The notes beneath the pieces were generated by a model, which searched no databases, was not told the origin of the DNA, and was given only the letters and a program-made list of their open reading frames with translations. This document shows, one piece after another, positions 25,202 to 33,253 of a DNA stretch of 64,000 bases (positions are counted from its first letter, which is position 1; each line of letters starts with the position of its first letter). Source of the stretch: Flavobacteriales bacterium UBA6693. GTDB lineage: Bacteria; Bacteroidota; Bacteroidia; Flavobacteriales; Weeksellaceae. The stretch lies in contig DKJL01000013.1 in the NCBI GenBank assembly GCA_002454815.1, positions 43,592 through 107,591 of the forward strand, written 5' to 3'. The position numbers were made by a program, and so were the translations under genes.

Positions 25202-26548
25202 ATGCGGAAAATAATCGAGGTTATACGAATAAAATTAAAAAATTCATTCGATAATATTCATAATGAAAATTTAAAACATAATCTCCTGCAGGCGATCCCG
25301 TTCTGGGTAGGTTCCGTCATTACGGGGATTTTCGCAGTTGTTTACGCAAAAATCTTCCAGTGGGGCGAAACCCTGATGCACCTGATGATGTCCTGGAAAA
25401 GCTGGCTTATCTTTTTCGTTGCACCCGCGGCTTTTGTACTTTCATGGTTACTCGTTAACCGTTTTGCACCCTACGCTAAGGGAAGCGGGATTCCACAAGT
25501 GATGGCCGCGGTGGAACTTGCAAACCCAAAAGAGCATCGCAAAATCACGCGGCTTCTGAGCCTCAAAATATTGTTTCTGAAAGTTTTGTCCTCTGTTATT
25601 CTCGTCATTGGCGGTGGCGCCGTTGGTCGCGAGGGACCAACGATACAGATTGCGGGTTCCGTTTTCCGGAAGGTAAACGAAATTCTGCCCGACTGGTGGC
25701 CAAAAATTTCAAAGAAAAACATGATTATGACCGGCGCTGCCGCAGGTTTATCTGCAGCATTCAATACGCCGCTCGGTGGGATTGTGTTCGCGGTTGAGGA
25801 ACTTTCGAAAACACACATCAATTACTTTAAGACAGCGCTTTTTACGGCGGTGATTATCGCGGGCCTCACCGCACAGACTTTTGCCGGCTCCTATCTTTAT
25901 TTAGGATATCCGAAAACGAGTAACATTGGGATTTTCATCGTTTTCCCTGTTATTTTTGTTTCCGGAATATCCGGGATCTTTGCCAGCCAGCTTTCGCGCC
26001 TGATGTTGGGCGTAAACAACTGGAAAAGAAGACTGAAATCTGACCGGTCAAATATTATTTTCCTGATTTTGTCTGCGCTGGTCATCGCATCACTTGCGTA
26101 TTTTGTGAACGAAGAAATTTTAGGTTCCGGAAAAGGGATCATGCAGCGCGTACTTTTCAGCGAAAATAAACATGAAGAATGGTACATGCCGATTTTCCGA
26201 ATGCTGGGTCCGGCGCTTTCATTTACATCTGGCGGCGCAGGTGGTATTTTCGCACCGGCTTTATCAGCCGGAGCCAGTATTGGTGCCGTTATCGCGGGAT
26301 GGATCAGCTTAACACCCGACGAAACGAATGTGGTCATTTTAACCGGGATGGTCGCTTTCCTCACAGGAATCACGCGCGCGCCCTTCACCTCTTCCATCAT
26401 CGTGCTGGAGATGACCGACCGCCACAGCCTTATTTTTTACCTTATGCTGGCCGCTCTTACGTCATCACTCTTTTCGCTTCTGGTGAGCAGACATTCTTTG
26501 TATGACGCGCTGAAGAAAGGCTATTTGAAAGATTTGAGGCGAAAATAA
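25202..26548 (+). CDS. ClC-family chloride/proton antiporter
   Basis: 448 aa inner-membrane protein with about 10-12 helices. The anion-pathway motifs are GSGIPQV (94-100), GREGP (142-146) and GAGGIFAPALS. The external gating Glu144 is present, and the internal proton Glu of exchangers is present in AVEE (199-200), so this should be an H+/Cl- exchanger rather than a channel. There are no C-terminal CBS domains. It may help in acid or salt stress (inference). A single-gene unit. Confidence 0.92.
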   Translation: MRKIIEVIRIKLKNSFDNIHNENLKHNLLQAIPFWVGSVITGIFAVVYAKIFQWGETLMHLMMSWKSWLIFFVAPAAFVLSWLLVNRFAPYAKGSGIPQVMAAVELANPKEHRKITRLLSLKILFLKVLSSVILVIGGGAVGREGPTIQIAGSVFRKVNEILPDWWPKISKKNMIMTGAAAGLSAAFNTPLGGIVFAVEELSKTHINYFKTALFTAVIIAGLTAQTFAGSYLYLGYPKTSNIGIFIVFPVIFVSGISGIFASQLSRLMLGVNNWKRRLKSDRSNIIFLILSALVIASLAYFVNEEILGSGKGIMQRVLFSENKHEEWYMPIFRMLGPALSFTSGGAGGIFAPALSAGASIGAVIAGWISLTPDETNVVILTGMVAFLTGITRAPFTSSIIVLEMTDRHSLIFYLMLAALTSSLFSLLVSRHSLYDALKKGYLKDLRRK

Positions 26549-26575
26549 GGAGCAAGGAAGATTTTTTCTTCTCCG

Positions 26576-26640
26576 CAGGCCCCAACCCGTTTTCCGCTGT
26601 ATCCCCGACGCGTCGGGGGATGCCGCTGCAACCGGGGCTA
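26576..26640. repeat. Intergenic palindromic repeat, copy C
   Basis: Between the ClC gene and rpsF. The core TCCCCGACGCGTCGGGGGA is a near-perfect palindrome. The flanks TTTTCCGCTGTA and TGCCGCTGCAACCGGGGCTA are the reverse-strand counterparts of the arms in copy B (GCCCCG...TGAATGGAG / GGAATGGAGGGCGGAAA). It may also end transcription from the ClC gene. Confidence 0.65.
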
Positions 26641-26716
26641 GAAGAATGGGCATTTTGTACTTCGCAGGCTCTCCGCCGGAATTTGTACGCAAATCGCTTA
26701 TAATTACTTCATAATC

Positions 26717-26747
26717 TTGCAGGTTGCAAAAAGAAGTTATATTTTTG
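26717..26747 (+). promoter_or_regulatory. rpsF operon promoter
   Basis: TTG (26717-26719), a 20-nt spacer, TATTTTTG (26740-26747); 34 nt before the rpsF ATG. Confidence 0.8.
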
Positions 26748-26781
26748 CACCTCGAAATAATTAACAATTTTAATTAACATT

Positions 26782-27123
26782 ATGAACAATTACGAAACTG
26801 TTTTCATTTTAACTCCCGTTCTATCTGACGCTCAGGTGGAGGAAGCAGTGAAAAAATTTGAGGATCTGCTCAAAGCAAACAATTGCGAAATCGTTGCCAA
26901 AGAAAACTGGGGACTGAAAAAGCTGGCGTATCCAATCCAACTGAAAAAGAACGGATTCTACACGCTGATCGAATTCAAAGGTGAAGGAACTGTGGTTGCT
27001 GACCTGGAACTTGCTTACAAGCGTGATGAACGCGTGATCCGCTACCTGACTACAAAACTCGACAAGCATGCCATCGACTATGCGATCACGAGAAGAACCA
27101 AGGCAAAAGCGGCAAAAGCTTAA
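26782..27123 (+). CDS. rpsF: 30S ribosomal protein S6
   Basis: 113 aa. Primary protein of the small-subunit platform, binding with S18 to 16S rRNA. MNNYETVFILTPVLSDAQVE, KLAYPIQLKKNGFYTL and DERVIRYLTTKLDKHA are family signatures. First gene of rpsF-rpsR-rplI, the conserved bacterial order but without ssb or priB between them. The next gene starts 27 nt later. Confidence 0.97.
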   Translation: MNNYETVFILTPVLSDAQVEEAVKKFEDLLKANNCEIVAKENWGLKKLAYPIQLKKNGFYTLIEFKGEGTVVADLELAYKRDERVIRYLTTKLDKHAIDYAITRRTKAKAAKA

Positions 27124-27150
27124 TTTTAACCCCAACAAAAAAACAAAGAC

Positions 27151-27453
27151 ATGGCGATAGATGATATGGCTAAACAAGCCTCTGCAGGTGGTGAATCTGA
27201 AGTAAGATTTCTTACTCCCGTAGATATCAACACGAAATCTGATAAAAAATACGACCGATTCAAAAAATACGGAATCAAGCACGTAGATTATAAAGATCCG
27301 GATTTCCTTCTTCAGTTCGTTAACGAGCAAGGTAAGATTCTTCCAAGAAGATACACCGGAACTTCTTTGAAATACCAAAGAAAAGTATCTGCAGCAATTA
27401 AGAGAGCAAGACATTTGGCAATGTTGCCTTACGTAGCTGACTTATTAAAATAA
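27151..27453 (+). CDS. rpsR: 30S ribosomal protein S18
   Basis: 100 aa. Partner of S6 on the 30S platform. PDFLLQFVNEQGKILPRR and TGTSLKYQRKVSAAIKRARHLAMLPY are the conserved rRNA-binding core. A 20-25 residue N-terminal extension precedes it. It has no Cys, so it is the zinc-independent type. Confidence 0.97.
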   Translation: MAIDDMAKQASAGGESEVRFLTPVDINTKSDKKYDRFKKYGIKHVDYKDPDFLLQFVNEQGKILPRRYTGTSLKYQRKVSAAIKRARHLAMLPYVADLLK

Positions 27454-27462
27454 CATTAATCA

Positions 27463-27530
27463 TTGGTTGTTGGTTATTGGATGTTGGTCGTTGGTGCGCT
27501 GACTTCTAACCTCTGAAATCTAACTTCTAA
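27463..27530 (+). repeat. Heptamer tandem repeat and degenerate octamer tract between rpsR and rplI
   Basis: Five 7-nt units lie head to tail at 27463-27497: TTGGTTG, TTGGTTA, TTGGATG, TTGGTCG, TTGGTGC. A second tract at 27501-27530 repeats variants of CTTCTAAC / CTCTGAAAT / CTAACTTCTAA. Neither has a reading frame or a clear hairpin. It sits inside a ribosomal protein operon, where such sequence is out of place. Confidence 0.75.
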
Positions 27531-27549
27531 ATAAAAAAGGACAACAACA

Positions 27550-28080
27550 ATGGACATCATTCTAAAAAAAGACGTCGAAAACTTAGGACTTGAGTTTGAT
27601 ACGGTAAGTGTAAAACCTGGTTACGCCAGAAACTTTTTATTGCCAAAAGGTGTAGCAGTACTTGCGACTCCGAAAAACAAAGCAAGCCTGGAGGAAACCC
27701 TGGAAGCGCGCAAAGAGGAAGAAGCTGCAAGAATAGCTGAAGCTAACGCAATCGTTGACAAGCTGAAGAAAACGAACATCACAATCGCTACGAAAGTAGG
27801 ATCTGGTGATAAGCTCTTCGGGTCTATCAACAATGCAAACCTTGCAGAAGAACTTGCAAAAGCAGGCGTAGAAGTTGATAAAAAATACATCAAAATTCCT
27901 GGGAACAACATCAAAAGAACCGGTAAATTCGAGGCTTTGATCAGACTTCACAGAAATGTAGAGCATACTTACGAATTTGATATCGTATCTGATGCACCGG
28001 TAGAAGTGGCACCGAAAGCGCCGGCTCCTGCTAAAGCTAAAACAGAAGCGGAAACTTCTACAACCGAAGAAGAAGCTTAA
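27550..28080 (+). CDS. rplI: 50S ribosomal protein L9
   Basis: 176 aa; L9 is normally about 150 aa. The N-terminal domain MDIILKKDVENLG and VKPGYARNFLLPKGVA (rRNA-binding) and the long connecting helix are normal. The last about 30 residues are an Ala/Pro/Lys/Glu-rich tail (VAPKAPAPAKAK, then an acidic end), probably unstructured. Third gene of the operon, ended by a strong terminator. Confidence 0.96.
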   Translation: MDIILKKDVENLGLEFDTVSVKPGYARNFLLPKGVAVLATPKNKASLEETLEARKEEEAARIAEANAIVDKLKKTNITIATKVGSGDKLFGSINNANLAEELAKAGVEVDKKYIKIPGNNIKRTGKFEALIRLHRNVEHTYEFDIVSDAPVEVAPKAPAPAKAKTEAETSTTEEEA

Positions 28081-28102
28081 GATTCGCTCTTAATAATAGA
28101 TT

Positions 28103-28134
28103 GCCCGATATCATTTTTGATATTGGGCTTTTTT
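28103..28134 (+). terminator. Intrinsic terminator after rplI
   Basis: GCCCGATATCA, loop TTTT, TGATATTGGGC, then a T run: 11-bp stem with one G-U pair. Confidence 0.93.
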
Positions 28135-28330
28135 ATGTTCTAAACAGACTCAAAGAGCCAGTCAGAAGAACGATTTAAGGCTACTTCTTAAATTTAAATA
28201 TAGATCTCTTACTTTAAAAAACCACCAATCAAGAGAGACTTAACGTTTTATTTAATTCCTTTCTTTGAATTATAAATCTAATGTGACAGGTACATCATCG
28301 ATGTTTTTAGAACAAGAAATACCTTTAAGT
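28135..28330. other. Gene-free AT-rich spacer
   Basis: Between two convergent terminators. I see no coding frame, promoter pattern or repeat in it. Confidence 0.7.
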
Positions 28331-28370
28331 AAAAAAAAAATTCCGAAAAGCTTTACGCATTCCGGAATTT
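28331..28370 (-). terminator. Intrinsic terminator of the glutamate-synthase-like gene
   Basis: On the minus strand AAATTCCG, a 17-nt loop, CGGAATTT, followed by a run of T (positions 28331-28340). It lies about 20 nt after the stop codon. Confidence 0.8.
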
Positions 28371-28388
28371 CTATTTTTAAATTATATT

Positions 28389-29909
28389 TTAATAACGTGT
28401 TGCAGGCGTTTTCACGTTCCCTAAAATATCCGGGAAGTAATAATCAGCCAGATGTTCAAACTCATCGCCTCGCATGAACATACTTGCGTCTACATCCTCA
28501 TAATTGGTGCGGCCAGCAGCAGCAATTAATTCATTACAGGTTCGCAGTGTGTTTTTATGGAAGTGGTAAACGCGCTCACTTTTATCGGTAACATCCAAAC
28601 CTTTAATCAACATTTTGTCTTGTGTTGCAACGCCTGTCGGACAAGTATTGGTATTACAACGCAATGCCTGAATACAACCCAGCGCAAACATAAATCCGCG
28701 TGCGTTATTACACATATCCGCTCCCATTGCCAAGGCACGCAGGATATCGAGTGAAGTAAGTACTTTACCGCTTGCTACAACTTTCAACTTGTCTCTGAGG
28801 TTGAAGTTCATCAACGTTCTGTTTACAAATATCAAAGCAGGCTCCAGCGGCATTCCTACACCATCAGAAAATTCCGGCGGTGCGGCACCGGTGCCTCCTT
28901 CTGCTCCGTCAATCGTAATAAAATCGGGATAGATTTTCAGCACATTCATTTGTGCACAAATATCTTCGAACTCTTTGGTATCTCCAATACATAATTTGAA
29001 ACCGACAGGTTTGCCATCAGAAAGATCACGCAAATGTTTTACGAAATGTAAAAGTCCAGCAGCATCGGAAAAAGCACTGTGCGATGGCGGCGAAATAATC
29101 GTCATACCCGGCTGTACGTGACGAATCGCTGCGATTTCTGCAGTATTCTTCGAACCTGGAAGAACACCGCCGTGACCTGGTTTTGCACCTTGTGACAGTT
29201 TTATCTCAATCATCTTCACGCTTGGCAATGAAACATTTTTCTTAAATATTTCCGGTGAAAAATTCCCGTGGTCGTCGCGGCATCCGAAATACCCGGTGCC
29301 AATCTGCCAGCAGAGGTCGCCACCTTCCAGATGATACGGAGAAATGCCCCCTTCACCTGTATTGTGATAAAAACCACCTTTTTTTGCTCCACGGTTGAGA
29401 GCGATCTGCGCCCGGTCGCTGAGTGAACCGAAACTCATGGCTGAAATATTAAACAAAGAAGCGCGGTATTTTTGTTTACAATCGATGCCTCCCACCAAAA
29501 CGGTCGGAAGTTCTTCCGCCGGCGATTTGGCGTAGATGGAATGCTTAATACCTTCATACTTCCGGTTATTAATCTCCAGCTGTGTACCGAAAGGCACGGT
29601 GTCGCTGAGGTTTTTTGAACGACGGTAAGCAGCCGAGCGCTGATTACGGGGAAACGGTTTCCCATCGGTTTCGCGCTCGATAAAATACTGTTGCATTTCC
29701 GGCGAAATACCTTCGAAGAAATATCGGAAATAACCCAAGACAGGGAAGTTCCGCAAAATTGCATGCTTGGTCTGATAACTGTTGTACAAGCCCAGCAAAT
29801 AAATACAGGTCAGCAGAATTGGAATCCAGTAATGGGCTTTTATAATAATTGAAATCGCCCAAATAATCACCAGAACAACCAGTCCCCATCTAATGAATTT
29901 GTCTCTCAT
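28389..29909 (-). CDS. FMN-binding glutamate-synthase-family protein, membrane anchored
   Basis: 506 aa. The central and C-terminal part is the FMN/TIM-barrel domain of glutamate synthase (GAKPGHGGVLPGSK, ITIDGAEGGTGAAPPEF, DMCNNARGFMFALGC) with the Cys cluster CNTNTCPTGVATQ. There is no N-terminal amidotransferase domain and no GltD partner. Residues 8-42 form two membrane helices, unusual for a true glutamate synthase. It could be a redox enzyme with another substrate; the family name is safer than a reaction. Confidence 0.9.
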   Translation of the reverse strand: MRDKFIRWGLVVLVIIWAISIIIKAHYWIPILLTCIYLLGLYNSYQTKHAILRNFPVLGYFRYFFEGISPEMQQYFIERETDGKPFPRNQRSAAYRRSKNLSDTVPFGTQLEINNRKYEGIKHSIYAKSPAEELPTVLVGGIDCKQKYRASLFNISAMSFGSLSDRAQIALNRGAKKGGFYHNTGEGGISPYHLEGGDLCWQIGTGYFGCRDDHGNFSPEIFKKNVSLPSVKMIEIKLSQGAKPGHGGVLPGSKNTAEIAAIRHVQPGMTIISPPSHSAFSDAAGLLHFVKHLRDLSDGKPVGFKLCIGDTKEFEDICAQMNVLKIYPDFITIDGAEGGTGAAPPEFSDGVGMPLEPALIFVNRTLMNFNLRDKLKVVASGKVLTSLDILRALAMGADMCNNARGFMFALGCIQALRCNTNTCPTGVATQDKMLIKGLDVTDKSERVYHFHKNTLRTCNELIAAAGRTNYEDVDASMFMRGDEFEHLADYYFPDILGNVKTPATRY

Positions 29910-29931
29910 TATAAACGTTTTTTTTACTGCT

Positions 29932-29939
29932 CAAAATTA
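29932..29939 (-). promoter_or_regulatory. -7 box of the glutamate-synthase-like gene
   Basis: TAATTTTG on the minus strand, 22 nt from the ATG at 29909. The nearest TTTG gives a spacer of 15 nt, slightly short. Confidence 0.5.
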
Positions 29940-30276
29940 ACAATAATAACCCGACAAAAAAAACCTGTTTGATTAATTTTAACGAAGTCCGTTACTGCTT
30001 CTGTCGATGGCATCAGCGCCCTAAAAAAGGGCAATGCGCACGCTAAGAAACGTAGAATTTTATTTATATAATTTTGAAGCGTTTGAGGTTGAATTGTTTT
30101 CCGTTTAACGTAGCAATTAATGCTCCAAGACGACAAATTATTACAACTATTTCTGTGACCGTCCCTGTTTAATTATAATGACAGAAAAAGTAACATTGAT
30201 TTACAATGCTATACACTTGATGGATCACTTTCTACTTGGCGCAGATTTTGAGCAACCGATACAATAAATCGGAATT
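29940..30276. other. Gene-free divergent spacer
   Basis: 337 nt between the glutamate-synthase-like gene and the DUF4197 gene. Short open frames here look random and lack conserved sequence. No exact TAnnTTTG box is found close to the DUF4197 start. I see no RNA gene or strong hairpin. Confidence 0.6.
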
Positions 30277-30960
30277 ATGAAAATAAATACAATTTTGGTT
30301 GCTGCAATGGCAGTAACCACGGTCTCTACCACCACGACTTCTTGCCTCGCCATCGCAACTTCTTCTGTCGGCATCGCTGTACTCAAGCAGATACTGCTCG
30401 GCGGAATAACAAAAGGTCTGAACATTTTCAGTGACAAAAACAGCTTTTTATCCAACAGGCTAATCGACGCGGCATTACCTTCGCAGCTGCGTGATCTGAA
30501 TAATACCCTGGAGCGTGTCGGCCTCAGTAATCTCGTTCAAAAAGAAAAGCAATATATTGCAGAAGCAGCTGCTTTTACCGTTCAAACCGCTGAACCTATT
30601 CTGGTAAATGCCGTAAACTCGCTCACACCGCAGGATGCCACCAGAATTGTGCAGGGCGGCAGCGGTGCGGCGACGCAAATTTTACGTGAAAAAACCGCGG
30701 ACCAACTAATGGCGGCAATAGCGCCGAAAGTCGATGCTAAACTCAATGAATTCGGTCTCGTACAGACACTGAATTCTGCACTTTCCAGCAGTAATATGCT
30801 GGGCAGCATTTTGGGAAACCAAAGCGGAACAAACGTGGCAACCAGCGGAATTAGTAAATTTGCGGCACAGCAGATGGTGAACGGACTTTTTAATATTATC
30901 GAAAGTCATGAAAAAGAAAACCAGGCAACGCTGATGAATTCACTGAGAACTGCGAGATAA
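30277..30960 (+). CDS. DUF4197 domain protein, exported
   Basis: 227 aa. The signal region is MKINTILVAAMAVTTVSTTTTSC; the Cys at 23 might be a lipoprotein site. The rest is helical and matches DUF4197: LPSQLRDLNNTLERVGL, LTPQDATRIVQGGSGAATQ and the C-terminal VNGLFNIIESHEK. Function unknown in the family. It is followed at 24 nt by the DUF493 gene on the same strand. Confidence 0.87.
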   Translation: MKINTILVAAMAVTTVSTTTTSCLAIATSSVGIAVLKQILLGGITKGLNIFSDKNSFLSNRLIDAALPSQLRDLNNTLERVGLSNLVQKEKQYIAEAAAFTVQTAEPILVNAVNSLTPQDATRIVQGGSGAATQILREKTADQLMAAIAPKVDAKLNEFGLVQTLNSALSSSNMLGSILGNQSGTNVATSGISKFAAQQMVNGLFNIIESHEKENQATLMNSLRTAR

Positions 30961-30984
30961 CAGATTAAAATTAAACAAACGATT

Positions 30985-31293
30985 ATGATTAATATTATTG
31001 GCAACGATCCCAATACAAACCCCGAAGATTTCTACCGGTCCTTAAAAGAAAAACTCGAAGACACGCACGATTTCCCGGAGGATTATTTATTTAAGTTTAT
31101 CGTAACGAACAGCGACGCGAAAAACACTGAAATATTTCGTGTGTTTGACGGCATTAAATTCACCCTATCAACACGCGACAGCAAAAATTGCAAATACACC
31201 GCCATAAATATCAACGCTTTTGTTTTGGACGCTGACCAGGTGATCGAGATTTATAAGTGTGTCGGTAAGGTGGAAGGCGTTCTGATGCTATAA
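30985..31293 (+). CDS. DUF493-family protein (YbeD-like)
   Basis: 102 aa small alpha/beta protein (FYRSLKEKLEDTHDFPEDYLF split from KFIV, DGIKFTLSTRDSKNCKYTAI). In E. coli the homologue ybeD is next to lipB, but here lipB is 30 kb away. Likely cytoplasmic; a regulatory ACT-like fold is known for the family, function unknown. It ends 3 nt before the next ATG. Confidence 0.88.
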   Translation: MINIIGNDPNTNPEDFYRSLKEKLEDTHDFPEDYLFKFIVTNSDAKNTEIFRVFDGIKFTLSTRDSKNCKYTAININAFVLDADQVIEIYKCVGKVEGVLML

Positions 31294-31296
31294 TTG

Positions 31297-32190
31297 ATGG
31301 TTATTTTAATTACCGGCGGAACCGGATTGATCGGACGACCGCTGACGCAGAAACTATGCCGGCAAGGCCATGAGGTCCGGATCTTAACACGCAGTGAAAA
31401 ACGAAAAGAAAACGAATTTTACTGGAACGTGGCGGACCGTACAATCGATGATGCGGCCTTCAAAAATCTGGACTGTATCATCCATTTGGCAGGAGCGAGC
31501 GTCAGCAAACGCTGGACCGAAAAATACCGGCGTGAACTGTACAGCAGCCGCATCGACAGTGCTAATCTGCTTCATGAATATTGCCTGAAACATAAAGTTG
31601 AACTGAAGAGTTTTGTTTCTGCTGCGGGAATCAATTATTATGGAACTTTTACCTCTGCTCGCATTTTAAAAGAAGATGACGGCATCATAAAACATGATTT
31701 TTTAGCGGATTTATGTCAAAAATGGGAAAGTGCGGCGCTGCAATTTGAGGATGTTGCTGAGCGGATCACTATTCTGCGAACAGGCTTGGTACTCGCCAAA
31801 AACGGCGGCGCGCTCGAACCACTGGCTAAACTCGCTGATTATCATCTCGCCTCACCGATTGGAATCGGCAAACAGTGGATGAGCTGGATTCACATTGCAG
31901 ACATGGTAAATATGTACGCATTTGCGGTAGAGAACACATCGCTGCACGGTGCTTTCAATGCGGTTGCTGATGAGCCCGTGCGCAACAGATTATTCATGAA
32001 AAAACTGGCGCACTCGCGGCGTAAATTTTTTCTTCCCATTGCCGTGCCTTCGTTTCTGTTTAAAATTATTTTCGGGGAAATGAGCGATATTTTACTTAAA
32101 GGCTCTCGTATTGACAATGCAAAAATAATTGAAAACGGATTTGAGTTTAAGTATAATACGCTTGAAGACACGCTCGAAAATCTGAATTAA
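31297..32190 (+). CDS. TIGR01777-family epimerase-like oxidoreductase
   Basis: 297 aa from the ATG; an in-frame TTG precedes it. SDR-type fold with GGTGLIGRPL near the N-terminus for NAD(P), IHLAGASVSKRWT, AAGINYYG in place of the usual active-site YxxxK region, and a C-terminal DUF1731-like end (FLFKIIFGEMSDILLKGSR). The family (YfcH, SulA-like in cyanobacteria) has no firm substrate. Co-transcribed with the DUF493 gene. Confidence 0.9.
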   Translation: MVILITGGTGLIGRPLTQKLCRQGHEVRILTRSEKRKENEFYWNVADRTIDDAAFKNLDCIIHLAGASVSKRWTEKYRRELYSSRIDSANLLHEYCLKHKVELKSFVSAAGINYYGTFTSARILKEDDGIIKHDFLADLCQKWESAALQFEDVAERITILRTGLVLAKNGGALEPLAKLADYHLASPIGIGKQWMSWIHIADMVNMYAFAVENTSLHGAFNAVADEPVRNRLFMKKLAHSRRKFFLPIAVPSFLFKIIFGEMSDILLKGSRIDNAKIIENGFEFKYNTLEDTLENLN

Positions 32191-32195
32191 CGTCT

Positions 32196-32546
32196 TTATT
32201 TTTCGATAAAAAGCTGCGCCACTTCGACGGGCCTTGCGACCATTGCGATCTGGCCCTGCACTATTATTGGACGATGTAAAAGCGACGGATGAGCCAGAAG
32301 AATTTCAATGCTTTTGGCCTCATCCAGCGGTTCCGTTAAATTTAATTCTTTAAACAAAGCATCTGACCTTCGAATAAGGTCGGCGGCCGGCATGTTCAGC
32401 TTTTTCAGGAGTGCGCGCAATTCTTCCTCGGTTAACGGGTTAGAGATAAAATCAATAACCTCAAAAGCGACGCCGTTCTCGTCCAAGTATTCCAGAATAA
32501 CACGAGACTTGGAACAGGAATTATTATGCAAAACTTTAATCATCAT
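32196..32546 (-). CDS. ArsC-family protein
   Basis: 116 aa thioredoxin-fold protein of the arsenate reductase (ArsC/YffB-like) type. The N-terminal NNSCSKSR holds the single redox Cys (Cys11), followed by LIRRSDALFKEL and HRPIIVQGQ as in the family. No ars operon is nearby, so arsenate as the substrate is not supported. It lies 44 nt after the deoxynucleoside kinase gene on the same strand. Confidence 0.87.
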   Translation of the reverse strand: MMIKVLHNNSCSKSRVILEYLDENGVAFEVIDFISNPLTEEELRALLKKLNMPAADLIRRSDALFKELNLTEPLDEAKSIEILLAHPSLLHRPIIVQGQIAMVARPVEVAQLFIEK

Positions 32547-32590
32547 TAATTTTTTTTAACACTGAACAATTAACCTGAAAGACAAAACAT

Positions 32591-33205
32591 TTAAAACAAA
32601 CCGTGGAGTTCGGTTTCTATCCGTTCCAGAATGAAACCAAAATCTTCAGGTTTTTCGACGAAATCCAAATCGTCCACTTCGATGATTAGTAATTTACCCT
32701 CGCTGTAACCTTCGATCCAACGTTCGTATTTCTCATTTAATTTGGAAAGATAATCAATGGAAATGGAAGCTTCGTAATCGCGGCCCCGCTTGTAGATTTT
32801 CTTCACTAAATTGGGCACATCAGACTTCAGATAAATGAGCAGGTCCGGTGCAGAAACGAAAGTCTTCATCAGTTCGAATAATGAAGAATAATTGCCAAAA
32901 TCGCGGTCGCTCAGCAGCTGCATATCATTTAAGTTTTCGGCAAAAATATGGGCATCTTCGTAGATGGTACGGTCCTGCACGATATTCTTACCACTTTCGC
33001 GGATTTCCTTTACCTGGCGGAATCGACTGCCCAAAAAGTAAATTTGCAGAGCAAAACTCCATTTGTTCATGTCGGCATAGAAATCTTCCAAATAAGGATT
33101 ATGATCCACGTCTTCAAACTGCGCTTCCCAACCGTAGTGTTTCGCAAGCATTGTTGTAAGCGTCGTTTTCCCGGCGCCGATGTTCCCCGTAACTGCAATA
33201 TGCAT
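32591..33205 (-). CDS. Deoxynucleoside kinase
   Basis: 204 aa, dNK/dGK family. P-loop GNIGAGKTT at 7-15, the substrate acidic residue in FEDVDHNPYLEDFY, and DRTIYEDAHIF followed by the LID region YKRGRDYE. It phosphorylates deoxynucleosides for dNTP salvage; which base is preferred cannot be read from the sequence. It is between the lipoprotein and the ArsC-like gene on the same strand. Confidence 0.93.
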   Translation of the reverse strand: MHIAVTGNIGAGKTTLTTMLAKHYGWEAQFEDVDHNPYLEDFYADMNKWSFALQIYFLGSRFRQVKEIRESGKNIVQDRTIYEDAHIFAENLNDMQLLSDRDFGNYSSLFELMKTFVSAPDLLIYLKSDVPNLVKKIYKRGRDYEASISIDYLSKLNEKYERWIEGYSEGKLLIIEVDDLDFVEKPEDFGFILERIETELHGLF

Positions 33206-33253
33206 AGTGAATTTTAAAAAAAAAGGTTTAAATAAAAGTAGCGTCTGCTTCCA

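Noticed and set aside
27463..27530. CRISPR-like array
   Set aside because: Units are only 7 nt with no spacers; it is a simple tandem tract.
32196..32546. Arsenate resistance operon
   Set aside because: Only an ArsC-fold protein is present; no arsB/acr3 or arsR, and the neighbours are unrelated.
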